Below are positions 39,112-51,569 of a stretch of DNA of 64,000 nt, one piece after another; within the stretch, counting starts at the first letter, position 1, and the number at the start of each line of letters is the position of its first letter. The DNA lies in NCBI GenBank assembly GCA_027604685.1, contig JADHYX010000013.1, positions 1-64,000 of the forward strand. Direction: 5' to 3'. The notes under the pieces are model-generated. The model was not told the origin of the DNA. It did no database searches and worked only from the letters and a program-made list of their open reading frames with translations. The translations under genes and the position numbers were made by a program. Source of the stretch: Lobulomyces angularis. Taxonomy: Eukaryota; Chytridiomycota; Chytridiomycetes; Lobulomycetales; Lobulomycetaceae.

Positions 39112-41086
39112 TTATAAATTCCAAATAGCTGAATAACTACCAAACAGACTAAGCTGTAATCTAAAAAATTACAAATTTTAAATAAACTAATAAAAGATTA
39201 AACTTACGGTCCACCAGCAACAAAGAGTCTGTTAGATGCTGCCTGACATCCCCAACTTTCATCAATTTTGCAGACTCCACTATTTCTACCTTCATTTTCG
39301 TATCCTAAGGTATAAATGGCATTATTTATTTCCATTCCAAGAAAATATGCCTCATAGTCAGCATCCTTTTGCAGCCAACCTTTTCCATTTTTGTGAAAAT
39401 TGACCTTTTCCTTAGCTTTTTCACCTTCTTTTAAACTTAAAACAGGGCTTCTGATATTAAATGGTAATGGCGAAATAACTTTGTTGTTAAAATAAAAATT
39501 TGCCAAGGATTTTGATCCTTTTTTGGAAGGGTTTTTAATGGTATCTAGTATATTGTACGATTCCTCAATTTTATCAACATCCATAGCCTCTTCCTGCCTT
39601 AACTGCTGTGGGTTTAAAATTTGCCTTTTTTTTATACTGGAATTTTTGTCTCGATTAATTGTAGTCCACTCGATATATTTTTGCGCTCTCATATCATAAA
39701 ACGAGATACGACCCATTCCACCTGTAAAATTAATATTTCCCAGTAAAAACAAAAAAAATTACCTCCAATTGTAACAGTTTGTCTATCAATGCTCATTGAA
39801 CGAACACCCCAACGATCATCAACACTTTCAAATATGTGGACAATGGAGCTGCTTCTTGGATCAATTAATGAGACATGTTCTTGACTACCAACCGCATATA
39901 AGTTATTAGTGTAGTCAACTGTCATACAAACAGCCTCCTGTTGATGTTTTAATAATATGCTATCCAAATTTGTACCAGTTTTTACATCCCAGATTTTAAC
40001 AAATCCATCACTAGAAAGTGAGCCAGCCTGTTCAACTTTTGCATTATACTTTAAATCTCTGACTTTGGCAAAATGCTCTTTTTTGCTGATTTGAGGTGTG
40101 AAAATCATTAATTTCTGACCTCCAACTGTTTTTATGTTGCCTCTTCTGTATTTTTCATCAATTTTCCATATTTTAACAGTAATATCTCTACTACAGGAAA
40201 TTAAACTAATATCATCGATCCAACAGACTGAAAATACCATATCCGTATGACCTCTTAATACTGCTAATGGTTTGAATGTAGGCAGTTCGTAAACCTATAT
40301 TAAAATAATCAATAAAGTAAAACAGTTATAAAAATTTACCTGAATAAATTCTGTTGGTTTTCCAGCACCTACAGCCAGTAAAGTTCTGGAAGGGTTAACT
40401 GCAATGGAGTGGATACCATAACAAAGTTGAGCTTTTCTTGACTGAAAATTTTCCTCACCTTCACTCCCCGCTGTGTCCTCATCGTTTTTATCGTCCTCTA
40501 ATCCATATTCTCCTTGAATTAGTAGTGCGGGTATTTCAATTTTTTTTCCTGTTTCAACATTTAATACTAATAACTTTAAAAATTCAAAACAAAGTTTAAA
40601 ATTAACTCAAATTTTTTTTGTTTTTAAAAATCAAAAAAAAGGGATATTTTAAATTAAAACAATTATTAATTGCTTCGCAGTTAATTTAGAGCTTTATTGT
40701 TTGAATAAAACAAAAATACCTTATTGCATTTTGTTCCCATAACTATTTCGGAAGAGGATAACCAAGCGCTAGCAAAAACTTTATCATTTCCACTCATTTC
40801 AAACTCTGTTTCATTGTATAAAGGTGAAGCTCTTTGGGAAACAAAACGTGGAATGTCCTTGGCAAAATTGGAAAAATTGCAAGATTCAAGAGCAATGCGT
40901 GATCCTGCAAAACAAAAATAAATATAACATTAATTAAATCGTTGTTGGAGTTATACCTTTTGACTTCTGAGATTTTCTGATTTGGTTAACGTTTTCAAGT
41001 TGCCTACTTCTTAGAAATGTTGCGATAGATTCAGGTTTTTCTTGATGGATCATATTTCTATTAAATCTAGCTTTTGTTGAATCCAT
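39112..41086 (-). CDS. WD40-repeat protein, DCAF12-like
   Basis: Six exons, 41086-40957, 40904-40720, 40573-40340, 40294-39763, 39721-39208 and 39160-39112, 547 residues in frame. WD-type repeats are seen, for example LRGHTDMVFSVCWIDD, SRDITVKIWKI and SSDGFVKIWDVKTG. The block DDRWGVRSMSIDRQTVTIGG, then GRISFYDMRAQKYIEW, GKGWLQKD, RLFVAGGP and the closing FGSYSAIWNL follow the DCAF12 (WDR40) family closely. DCAF12 is a substrate receptor of the CUL4-DDB1 ubiquitin ligase that reads C-terminal di-Glu degrons in animals. An acidic insert (EDDKNDEDTAGSEGEE) sits in an early blade. The intergenic gap to CCT2 is 266 bases. Confidence 0.82.
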
Positions 41087-41541
41087 CTTCGTTAATTTAA
41101 GAAACTTTTTTTTTTATTTAATTAAATTATTATTGAAGTTATTTTTAAAAGACTACAAATGCAAAATTTCGTAGTCCGACAGGGGGAAAGAAAACGCCAA
41201 GAAAAATATAAAAACAAATAAATTTTACAGCAGACATAAAGAAGTTGGACTGTGAAGAGAGCAATTCTATTCATTGCTATTTCTTTGTATTCATAGAAAT
41301 GGTACTACTTTCTGCCTTTTCTTTCATAAAAGTTCCTTTTTTTGCCAATTACATTATTGCAAACTTATACTTACTAAATTGTTTGTAGTAACATCAATTA
41401 GTTCATTGGATGAAGATTCCATAAAAAATTCTATATTACTTTAAAAAAATTTTAAAAAAATTTCATAAGATGCATTTATTGATGATAGTTTATTGAAAAA
41501 TAAAAAACAAAATTTTAAAGGTCCAAAAGTGAAAATATTAT
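41087..41541. other. Intergenic, nothing recognised
   Basis: 455 bases between the DCAF12 start and the 3' end of the haspin-type gene, both on the minus strand. Includes the DCAF12 promoter. No coding stretch or RNA gene seen. Confidence 0.45.
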
Positions 41542-44500
41542 CTAGTTGGAAGATAAAATTAAATGAGAAAAAAACTTCTCATTGTTATCTTTAGCATTAT
41601 TGTTATCTAAATCCATAGAGTCCTCTCCTTCGTCTCTTAACATATCGTCGGTAACAAAAATATCATAAAAAAATTCGTCTTTACTATTAAAAGTGTTTTT
41701 AAATTAAAATCGAATAGAAATTAACTTAAAAAATACCAAACGTCTATTGAACTTTTGAAAAAAAAATTTTCATCCTTAAGGGAGGTATGGAGTAATTTTT
41801 CAATTGAAAATTTTTTGTGAAATGAATTGAACTCTAAAGCAAACTTTTTTTTTAAATTCTTCTTAAATTTGAATTCCCAACATTTGGTAAGTAAATAATT
41901 CAGCCAAATTAGGTTCGTTTGAGGAAAGAAGTTTCCCCATTTTCCTTTTGTTAATGTTAACTGATCTCTATAGCACTGAAACTGAATATCTGTTTTGCTT
42001 TCTATATCTTGATTATACAAATCGGGGTCATCCAAATCCATTTTATATAAATTGGAACCAGTTTCTAATCTTGATAAGTTGAAATCAATAATGCGAACTT
42101 TTATTCCATATGTTTTTAGTTTTAAACTTTTAAAGGTAGGTTTTTTTGATTTATTATTACAATTAAAAATTGGAATTTTATATGTCAAGTAATCTTCGGA
42201 AGTTTTTTCAATCAAAATATTGCCCCAATGCAAATCCCTATGCTAAAAAATAAAATTAACTTAATAATTAAATGGTAATAATGTGAAAATTACTTCAAAT
42301 TTCAATTCGTGTTCTGCCAAACTTAAACTAACACAAGTCTGAAAAAAAAAACTCTTAAACTCATTAATTCCTCGAAAAAAAGAAAATTCTTCAAGATCTT
42401 CTCCTCCAAATTCCATCTCAAATAAAATAAATTTTTGAGTACTCTTAAAATAATCGGGCCGATCATTTTCGCTAGTGTGCTTTACATCATATTTATCCCA
42501 TTCTTGTAAAAGTTTTTTCGGATATTTTCCCTTGACTATTAAGCTCCTAACATGTAAATTGGCTTAGTAAAAAATAAAAAATATCATCAGTTAAAATACT
42601 TATGTAGCTTCACAAAATTGATGAACCCAAATTTCTTAAACAAATGATTTCCGGTAACAGAGGTTATCACTAGTTCTTGATATACTTCGTTTATATTAGG
42701 TTGCCTATATCCGTTTACTTCCATAGCACCGTCAAACGGTAAAATTTTAATAACTGACTTTTTTTTTTCCTTGTCGGTTACCAAAAACACCTCACTAGAT
42801 GTTGCCTCCCCAATTTTTACAATGCTCGAAAATCTAATTGAAATCAATTAAAAACACACATGTATTTTAGAGTTTATTTACCGTGAATTGTCAAAATATT
42901 TGGAGAAATTTCCAACTGTGCTTGTTGTGCACAAATTATTTAAGTTTAAGTGATTCCGTAAGTGAGCATACTCAATAGTTGCTTTAGTGCCGGTTTCTTT
43001 CTGGGTAACAGCCATGGGAACGTTTTCTTTGCTATCTAGCGTCAAATTTTTAAAATTTTTTATATTTTCATCCAGAAGTTCACTTTGAGGGTATTTATAC
43101 TCCCTAAAATCATAAAATGTAACGCCTCCTTGCTTGACAAATTTATTAGAATTCTTTAAAACTTTTTTTTGCACTTTTTCTTTGCAGAAAACTTCTTTTG
43201 CACTACTATTTCTCCTTTCATCTGACACTAATAAGTTTTTTGACTTTTTTCCTTCGAGCCTTGCTAGCTTGTTTTCTATTAAAGACTCGCTTTCAATTAA
43301 TCCAGTCAAACTATTTTTTGATTTTAAGAATTGGGTAGTTGGAGAAAAATTAAAAGCAGTTAATTCAATATCCATATGATTTTTCTTCTCCTCTATAGTG
43401 CTATAATTGGGTGTGGATTGTTCGCTGTTGCTATTGAATCTAACAGAGGAATCATTTAGTACCAAAGCGCAATTTCTTTTCATATCAGAAGGCAACTCTA
43501 AAAAATTAATAATTTACTGATATCATAAATTTCATCATTACTTGCATCTACGTTGTTGTCAACTGTTTTTGCAGGTTTGCTGTCTGATAAAATCATAAAA
43601 TTGAAAATTTTGGTTAAAATATTAAATACCTTCTTCATTAAAGTTCAGTTTAAAAATTAAATCACTTTCGAGGCTTACATTTAAAACTGCATCAATGTCT
43701 TTAATTTCTGATGAATTTTCCTTGGAATTGGCTTTATCAAAAGTATTTAGTGAATAAAGGAAATATCTCAACTTTTAAAACCTTACCAAAATCAAGGTCA
43801 AGAGGTGATAGAAAATCAGCAGTATTACAACCTGTGGTACGTTTTTCAAACTTTTTAGTTTTTAATTAATTTTTGAAGATGGTTTTCTTACTGATGAATT
43901 TTGTGATGTTTCTGAAAAAAAATCCTTTAAAAAAATTATATTTAATAACATTTAAGGTACTGATTACATTTTACCTCTTCAAAATTTTCAGGAGTTTCAA
44001 AAATTTGGACTTTTTCACTTATAGTTTCGCACTCAACATAATTATCACTACCGGTAACTAAGGTTAATAAATCAATTTCACACCTAGAGTTGATTTTTGA
44101 AGAAACACTGAATTTTTTGTGTAAGTAAACGCCACAAAAAATGAATGTCTATTACCTAGTTAAAAAGCCATCCTCAGCATCAATTTCTTTCTGCCAAGTA
44201 TTAAATAAGAAGAGATTTAATTAATTTGAAATCAGTTTGTTTAACAATACGAAATGATTTTCGACAGTACCCTCACACCACAGATTGTCAAAATCCATTA
44301 AGTCATTATTCTAGAAAACATGTTATTATTAATAATTATAATAAACTTACTTTACGAAGTTCAATTTTTGTAACGGAACAATCATCCGTTACCACATTAT
44401 GGTACTTAATTTTTTTTTGAATTGTATAACTTCTCCAAAACTGTTGAATAAATATAATGGAGTGTCTTGTTTTTTTATACTTTAATTTTATCAAATGAGA

Positions 44501-44821
44501 TCTATAATAATACTGAATTGTTTTCACTGAAAACTTAATTTTTTTAAAATTTCGTTGATGTAAAAATTTTTTTATGAATGCTTGAATAGTTTTTATCTTT
44601 TCTATTTTATTTAAAAAAATTTTTCTTTCGTCTCTAGCCAATTTATTGTTTTTAAAAGTTTTCTGAATGTAAATGATTTTTTCAATCTTAGTTTTCTCTA
44701 GATTTAAAAATTCAACAAATTTTTCAACTTCTTTAATTGAATTTAATTGATTACATCGGTTAGGTAGTTGAAAACTAGTTATCAGTTTTTTTCTAACTGA
44801 TTTTCCATAAGTTTTTCTCAT
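41542..44821 (-). CDS. Haspin-type kinase with N-terminal IQ motifs
   Basis: Multi-exon gene from the ATG at 44821 to TAG at 41542-41544. Exon 1 (44821-44351) holds four IQ-like units: IIYIQKTFKNNKLARDERKI, IKTIQAFIKKFLHQRNFKKI, VKTIQYYYRSHLIKLKYKK and IIFIQQFWRSYTIQKKIK. Short exons (44310-44271, 44186-44156, 44083-43975) and then 43831, 43720-43620 and 43590-43550 lead in phase to a Ser/Asn/Lys-rich linker (43495-42878). The kinase domain follows: VKIGEATSSEVFLV, VIKILPFDG, EFGGEDLEEF, FEHRDLHWGNILIEK and VRIIDFNLSR, typical of haspin, which lacks a DFG motif. Haspin phosphorylates histone H3 Thr3 at centromeres. One small exon near 43900 is unresolved, so the join of the two halves is likely but not proven. 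Confidence 0.7.
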
Positions 44822-44998
44822 GATTTTCTTTTTTTGGATAAAACGAGGGTTTTACATCTTTTACGAAAAAATTTTATACAACAAACACATTCAAATATGT
44901 AAAGCAAGAATAATTCAAAATAATGCCATTTCAACACAGTAATTTTCTAATAGTTCACTAAAAGGTGCTTTGACAAAAAATTTAAAAGTTTTCCTTAG

Positions 44999-46074
44999 TT
45001 ACTTGAACAATACCTTATTTTGTTTTACGAAACTTTTATGCCTCTGCTTACACTGGCCAGGAAAGTGAACAACGAAGTCACCATCATGGAAGCGAAGCCT
45101 TTCAATTTCATGTTCTTTACAATACGAATTTATGGTTCTCTAAAAAAAAGAAATTTACAAATAGTTATAATAAATATTCAAATGATTTAATTAAAAAGTA
45201 CCATAGGTGTAATAAATGATCTCTTCTGAATATTTAAAAAATTCTGTTTGTACAAAACTGCAAAACTCTCTTGTTCTGCCAGTGGATAATTTTCTTTTTC
45301 CAAATCCAACCAAAATGGTATAAAGTTTTTTATAAATAATGAATTTCTGATTAAAAAAGAGCCAGCGTTTATAACTAATGAAGGAATTAAAAAAAAAAAA
45401 ACTTCATAAGATACCAAAGTCACTGTAGTCTTGTCCAAATATCATCTCCAACTCATGCTCATTATTTTTAGAATGAACTTTAATCGCTTCTTCTATTAAA
45501 GATATCAAAGAAACTGATTTGTTTACAATGTAAAGGTCAGCATCTGCGAACCTGTAAGTTAAAAAAATTTCATCAGAATGATTTCAATATGTTGATAAAT
45601 TTCAAAAAATATATGAAAGAATTACCAGAACCTAAAACACAAAAAATACAGTTTAGTGAAAAGAATTAAGTTTGTCTACATTTTTTACCAGTTACAACTA
45701 GAATTAGAATCTAATTCATTTTTTAAACTGTTAATCTTTTCCCAAGCAGGAATTTTAAATTTTGTTTCTCTCCCAATTAAAAAAGTGTAGTCGTGCAAAT
45801 CTGCATAGACTTGGTGATTTAATTCTGCTACTTTAAAAGTTTCATCAAATCCGAATAAAAGGCTAAAAGGAGTCAATTGTCTCTTAAACAATGTGTATAT
45901 GCAGATGTGTAAAGATGTCGGGGAAAGTTGTTCTAATTTAGGAAATTTTGAATTAGAAACATTTTTATCAATATCGTTGTCAAGTAAATTCAAGTTTAGC
46001 ATAAAAATTATAATAGTGATAGTAAAACATGATACAAATAGCATATTTTTCATCGCTTTTGAATTTGTTATCAT
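44999..46074 (-). CDS. Golgi glycosyltransferase, GT34 (GMA12/MNN10 type)
   Basis: Several exons from the ATG at 46074 to the stop at 44999-45001. The N-terminus is a short cytosolic piece and one membrane anchor (MLFVSCFTITIIIFMLNLNL), so a type II Golgi membrane protein. Family blocks: ELNHQVYADLHDYTFLIGRE and PAWEKI (45685-45850); FADADLYIVN near 45550-45515, containing the Mn-binding DAD motif; VINAGSFLIRNS (about 45380); and the last exon with TINSYCKEH and HDGDFVVHFPGQC. These match GT34 alpha-1,2-galactosyl or alpha-1,6-mannosyltransferases that extend N-glycans or wall glycans from nucleotide sugars. Donor sugar cannot be told from sequence. The 177-base gap to the haspin start is short. 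Confidence 0.82.
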
Positions 46075-46320
46075 TTTGCAAAAAGTTTGAATATTTTTTT
46101 TAAAAAAAAAAAAAACACTTTAATATTTCTAACATATTGATTTTTACCACTTTACACATTATAAACCATTAAAACTTTGTTACATCGTGACTTATGGTGT
46201 TATATGTTCAGTCTATTTAAGGACTATTTAATGTGAAGGTTAATAGTATAACATTCAAAAATTTATTTAAAAAAAGTATTGGATTTTCAACATAAAAAAT
46301 TAAAAAATTATCTGAACTAT

Positions 46321-47331
46321 TTACTCGTGAAATGTGTTAAAAATTCTATCTCCTGCATCACCTAATCCAGGAACAATATATTTGCCACTTGTTAAGACTT
46401 CATCTACCGCACAACTAAGAAAAAAACAAATAAAAACTTATGCTGATAAATTTACAATATTTCATACACATAAATTTCAATATCTGGATGTGCTGCGATT
46501 AAAGAATCTAAACCAACTCTGCTTGCAACTACACAACAAAATTTAATATTTTTTAATCCCCAGTCTTTTAAAATGGATACAGAGGCAATGGCAGTACCAG
46601 CAGTAGCCTAATGCCATTAAAGAAAGATGATATAGCTAATTAACTTACAATCATTGGATCCAAAACAAATCCGGCTTCAATGGCACAAGTAGAAGGTAAC
46701 TTATTGTAATATTCAACTGGAAGAAAAGTAGATTTTTCTCTATACAGCCCTAAATGATGAGTTTTAGCAGTGGGTACCATCGATAAAAAACCATCCATTA
46801 GACCTAAACTGGAAGAACAGTAAAAACCTAATGTAAAATTTACTACTTTACCCGGCGCGTAAAATGGGAAATAGCCCAACGTTCTGACCGATCTTAAAGC
46901 CTTCATATGATCCAACAGGACTGAGTTGCTCTCCTTTGGATATCAACGGTAGATCCCTAGTGGATTCAAGCGCCAAAAGTAAACTTAATTCTTTTAAAAG
47001 TTCTCTAACTTCTTTTGGTGAAGTTTCTTTATTTCTTAATACACTTAATTTGTGAATTACAAGCGGGTGGTTTAATATTTGAACTAAACAGAAGATTTTT
47101 AAAAAAAATTAATAATTACTTTTTTACTTTAAAATATAACCAAATATATATTATAATAAAAGAATAAAGATGTGCTTGATTGATATGCTTTGAGGATGGG
47201 TGGATTAGTATGAAATGAAAGCAACCAGAAATTGGAGGTAATAATAAAGAAAATCAAAAGTAGTGTAGAAGAAACTACATTTAGAAAAAAGAATAATAAA
47301 CAAAAATATTACCTTTTGAGTTAGAAGACAT
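46321..47331 (-). CDS. Uracil phosphoribosyltransferase, bacterial Upp type
   Basis: Starts at the ATG at 47331; exon 1 is 19 bases (MSSNSK), then a 229-base intron, then exon 2 from 47083; stop at 46321-46323. It converts uracil and PRPP to UMP (pyrimidine salvage). Blocks: [43 protein letters not shown] (restored by removing the intron near 46855), [17 protein letters not shown], the PRPP loop [14 protein letters not shown] and the uracil-binding [11 protein letters not shown]. This is the pattern of bacterial Upp, not of yeast FUR1, which lacks the HPLVxHKL start and has a GDFGDRY ending. Plants and amoebae also have Upp-like enzymes, so ancient origin or transfer are both open. Confidence 0.88.
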
Positions 47332-48019
47332 TTAAGGTTTGGATAATACAAGTATATTTCAAAAGTCCTATGGATGAAAATTTATTTTATTTGGGGGAAA
47401 TATTATTTTTGGCCCAATTTTTCCCCAAATTTTTTGGCCCAGGGCCATTTTTCAAATACTTATAAAAAAACCACAAAAACTTTGTTAAACTCTTCTGCAA
47501 CAGCTTTTTTATAAACAGTTCCCATTATGTTGATGGCTCATATTGGAGTGTATTTTAACTAATTTTGCAATACACAACCAAAAATATATTAAATTGAAAT
47601 CTGATACATAAATTAGTTTAGAAAATGCAACTGTTCTTATTTATAACTGTTTTACGCATACTTGAGTGTTTGGCAAATTGAACGTACCAAGAAAATAAGT
47701 TAAACAGCATACGCAACTTTTGCACGCGGGAAGCTGTTTTTTGTTGGTTGAACAGATATCGGCTGTAAATTCCCAACAAAATATTTGCTTCAAACCCTCA
47801 TCATAATTAAAACCCTTTTCAACCGTGTAACATTAAAAAAAAAATAAAAAAAATTTATTGCAGACGAAGGTTTTAATTACACAACACCAAATTTTCAAAA
47901 TTTTCAAAAATTTCTACACTATTGCCCTTGGAAATTTTTGCTCAAATTTCAAAACCGAAATTATTGTGAAACTTAACTGGACGCGCTGCTTCAATTTACG
48001 TTCTGCTTCACATATTTAA
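47332..48019. other. Divergent intergenic region
   Basis: 688 bases between two divergent genes. It holds an 11-base palindrome GGCCCAGGGCC at 47436-47446 with a second GGCCCA at 47411, in otherwise A+T-rich text, and a CGCGGGAAG element near 47727. No gene seen. Confidence 0.4.
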
Positions 48020-50036
48020 ATGAACCTTGAAAATACAAAAAAAATGTTACAAAATTCAAATTCGCCACAAACCGAACAATCTCAAAATAAGACTGCTACT
48101 AAAAAATCTACTACTAACAACTCTATATCTGGTAAGATAATTTATCCTTTCAACTTAAATACCAAATTTTCCATAAATTAACTTTTTTCTCCCTTCGTTT
48201 AGCTACAACATCCAAAACTAAAAAAGAAAAACTTCCCAAAAAAGTCTCAAAGCAAAAAGCTGCTTCTCAATCCCAAATACCATCAGTTACGGTAAGCTAA
48301 TTTTTTCTAAATTATCTTTTAACTTGAAAAGTTCAGCATCAATTACTACATATATGCTATGAAACAAACTTAAATACTTATGAAATATATAATTCTTTTT
48401 ATTATTTTTATAGGTTTTTACTGAAAATAATGTCGAATGGATTAGCTTTACATATTCTGTTAAAGGTTTAGTTAAAGAATATAAAATTAGAACGGATATA
48501 GATAATGTAAAGCTTGAAGACATTCCTAATGAATTTAAATCAAATAACTGTGTTTATCCTCGAGCATTTGTAAATAAACTGGATTACACTGGCAATAGAT
48601 GGGACTATGAAACAACCGTTAATACCTTTGGATGGAAATTATGCTATGTTAACCCGTAAGTTTAGTTTTTAGTGTTATTGTGTAGCATGCCTTCATGTGT
48701 TGCTGTTAATTTTGAAAAAGAATATACAAAACCTCATGAATTTTGATAAATATATAATCCCCTAAATCAAAATCCTTTTTGTAATTTGAATTCAATTGTT
48801 TATTTTTAGTGATTCTCTTTGTGGTAAAAGAGGATTAATTCAAAGAGCAGTCGATAGTTATCGTAACAGATTTCCAGAAATGAGGTCAAGAAGAGTGGTA
48901 AGGCAGGAAAAATTAATTAATGGAACCTTAAGAAAAAGAGCTGAAAGACCTTCAGATTTGGACAGTGATTCAGGGATATACGAATCAGTCAATAGCAGCA
49001 AATTAACCGATAGTGGTGGAAATTCTTCTAATAGCCTACAAGCTTCCCAGCGCAGCAATAACAATAGTTCCAATTCTTTAGTGATACCAACTTCCCAGTC
49101 AAGTACTTCTTTACAGTATGATGACAACGAAGAATTTTTTGTTGAACCACCGACCAAGAAAGGTATTATATTTTTTTCATTTGAGGTTTATATCACGAGT
49201 TAATGCCAATTATAATTGATTTTAAATACACCAAAACTTTTAATTTTCTTACTTTTTCCGATAGCTAAATTTCCTAAAACTATTACATTTGAGACGGTTT
49301 TAAATTCTATACCAGTTAAGCATCGAATAAGAGTTGACATAGAAACTGTCCAGGTTGATGAACTCTTAGAAGATTTTAAAACGATTAACACGGTATTCCC
49401 GAGGGTCTGGAAAGTGGAGCAAAAAAATTACACATTTGGACCACCTTCACGGTAATAAAAAAAAATCTTTTGAGTTTTTTAAAAATGAAGCAGATGGGAA
49501 TACGAGACAAGCATGAATGATTTGGGCTGGAGATTGGCTTGGTTAAATTCAGCAAAGCTTTCTGGTAGAAAATGTCTTTTACAAAGAGCAATGGATACAT
49601 ACAGACAAAGAGTAATATTTTATTTTTTAAATTAAAAACGTATTTTTTTTAGTACCTTGAAGACAGTTGGAAACCCAGACCAGGTAGAAGAGTACCATTT
49701 CAATTGCCAACCTTATCGCATTCTCAAGAATTACTAGCTGAGATGAACCCAGAGGAGGCTTCTCAACTTGAAGAAGCAGCGAATGGATTATTGCTGGTAA
49801 CTCAGCGTTATAGCCAGGAAGATAACAGTCAAAACAGTAATCTATTTGTGGAAGATGAAAAAAAAAATAGTTTATCATACCCTGCCATAACTTCTGAAAG
49901 CAATACTGGAAATTACATAGAGGAAGCATTATCAGAAGTCGGTGACGATAATAATGCTAATGAAGAAACTGGTATGCTCAAAAACGAAGATGAAGAAGCG
50001 GCTAGTTTATTAACCAATTTTTTCAAGTCGGGGTGA
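48020..50036 (+). CDS. Fungal protein with two DUF8032-like domains
   Basis: Seven exons, 48020-48131, 48203-48291, 48414-48655, 48810-49162, 49265-49451, 49494-49611 and 49653-50036, 494 residues in frame. After a Lys/Thr/Ser-rich N-terminus (residues 1-67) come two copies of one domain. Copy 1: VKLEDIPNEFKSNNCVYPRA, NRWDYETTVNTFGWKLCYVN and GKRGLIQRAVDSYRNRF. Copy 2: VQVDELLEDFKTINTVFPRV, WEYETSMNDLGWRLAWLN and GRKCLLQRAMDTYRQR. The copies are joined by a Ser/Asn-rich linker and followed by an acidic tail. Proteins with this domain are common in fungi; function unknown, probably nuclear or regulatory. The DUF name is from memory of its motif and should be checked. Confidence 0.7.
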
Positions 50037-50361
50037 AGGTATTTAATTTTTTTATTTCATTACATTATATCAATTGCATTCTCATCACCTTACAATCAAT
50101 GTAGTAAATAGTATTTTTCTTTTTATTTATATTTATTTTTGGAGAGAAATATTTTTGTTAAAATCTTAGACTTTTTAATAAAAATTACAATTTAAAAAAA
50201 AGAGTAAAGGTACCTAATTTAAAACCTCAATTTTTTTGAGTAAATACCAAAATGTCTTTTAAATTTATATCACAATTAATATAATATTTCAATTTTCATG
50301 AAATAAAATATTTTAATCATCAATATTCTTCATTAATTGTATTGTGTAACATTGGAAGCCA
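50037..50361. other. Intergenic, nothing recognised
   Basis: 325 A+T-rich bases between the DUF8032-like gene and the glyoxalase II gene. No coding sequence seen. Confidence 0.5.
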
Positions 50362-51569
50362 ATGACTCTTCCAACTAAAATTTTTTTTAAAGTAATAACC
50401 ATTCCTTGTTTAACGGACAACTATGCTTATTTGTTAATAGACCAATCAACTAAAAAAGCAGGTTAGATTCAAAAAATCACTAAAATTTTTTTTTTTTTGT
50501 TTGTAAATAGCTTTAATTGATCCTGTTACTCCCGAAAATGCTTATAAAGTGATTGATAAAGAAAATGTCGAATTGGTTTCTATTTTGACTACCCATCATC
50601 ATCAGTATGCATTGTTTTTGTAATATCTTTTTCTTAATTTTTTTTTTGAAATAAACTTTAAAGAGATCATTCAGGGGGTAACATAAAATTCTTAATATTT
50701 ATCTGATATCGTAAATTTTTATTTTTGTTTTTTTGATTTTAGGTAACAAAACAATATTCAGGTAATTTTAGTAAAAATTTTTTTTTTCATGTTAAATCAG
50801 TTTAAAAGAGGATAAAAAATCATTACTGTCATTGATGTTAATGTTATTTTTTTTTAGAAAATATCCTAATATTTCAATATTTGGTGGGGATGATAGAATA
50901 CCTGCATTGAACATTAGAGTATCACACAATGATGTTGTTAAAGTTGGAAATTTGTCATTGAGATGCTTGCATACACCGTGCCATACTGAAGTACATAAAT
51001 GCTAATGATTCGTACTCAAACTTTTTTATAGGGACACATTTGTTACTATATAGAAGGTGAAGAAGAAAAGGCAGTCTTTACTGGTGATACCTTATTCAGT
51101 GGCGGTATATATTTGTTTTTGTTACTTTTGAATCGATAATTTATTGCCTATACCTCAATAAAGGTTGTGGACGATTTTTTGAAGGCGGTGAAAATGGCGG
51201 GGAAAAGATGTATCAAAACCTTATAGAAAAATTAGGAAAACTACCATTAGAAACCAAAGTTTATTTTGGACATGAATACACCAAGGTATAATTTTTCAAT
51301 GGTCATTTAATGTTGGATTAAAAAAAAAATTAAAATTAAAAAATTTTAAGAGCAACCTCTTATTTGCTAAAAGTATTGAAGTTGATAACGTGGATATTAA
51401 AAAAAAGTTGGAGTTTTGTGAAAGCAACCAGTGCACAGTGCCTAGTTCGATTGAAGAAGAATATAAAATTAACCCTTTTATGAGAGTTAACAAATTAAAA
51501 GCGAAATTTAATTCTGAGGATCCAGTTTTCATAATGGATAAATTAAGAGAGTTAAAAAATTATTTTTAA
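50362..51569 (+). CDS. GLO2: Hydroxyacylglutathione hydrolase (glyoxalase II)
   Basis: Eight exons, 50362-50461, 50511-50604, 50664-50677, 50743-50761, 50858-50990, 51032-51104, 51164-51285 and 51351-51569, 257 residues in frame. It hydrolyses S-D-lactoylglutathione to D-lactate and glutathione, the second step of methylglyoxal detoxification. The binuclear metal site reads TTHHHQDHSGGN (HxHxDH), with later ligands in HTPCHTEGHI, FTGDTLFSGGCGRFFEG and FGHEYT. The start region TIPCLTDNYAYLLID is typical. The metal-site exon pair of 14 and 19 bases is very short. No targeting peptide is obvious, so cytosolic. Confidence 0.93.

Noticed and set aside
40724..40921. Plus-strand 65-codon ORF
   Set aside because: Antisense to DCAF12 exon 2; the WD40 gene explains the open frame.
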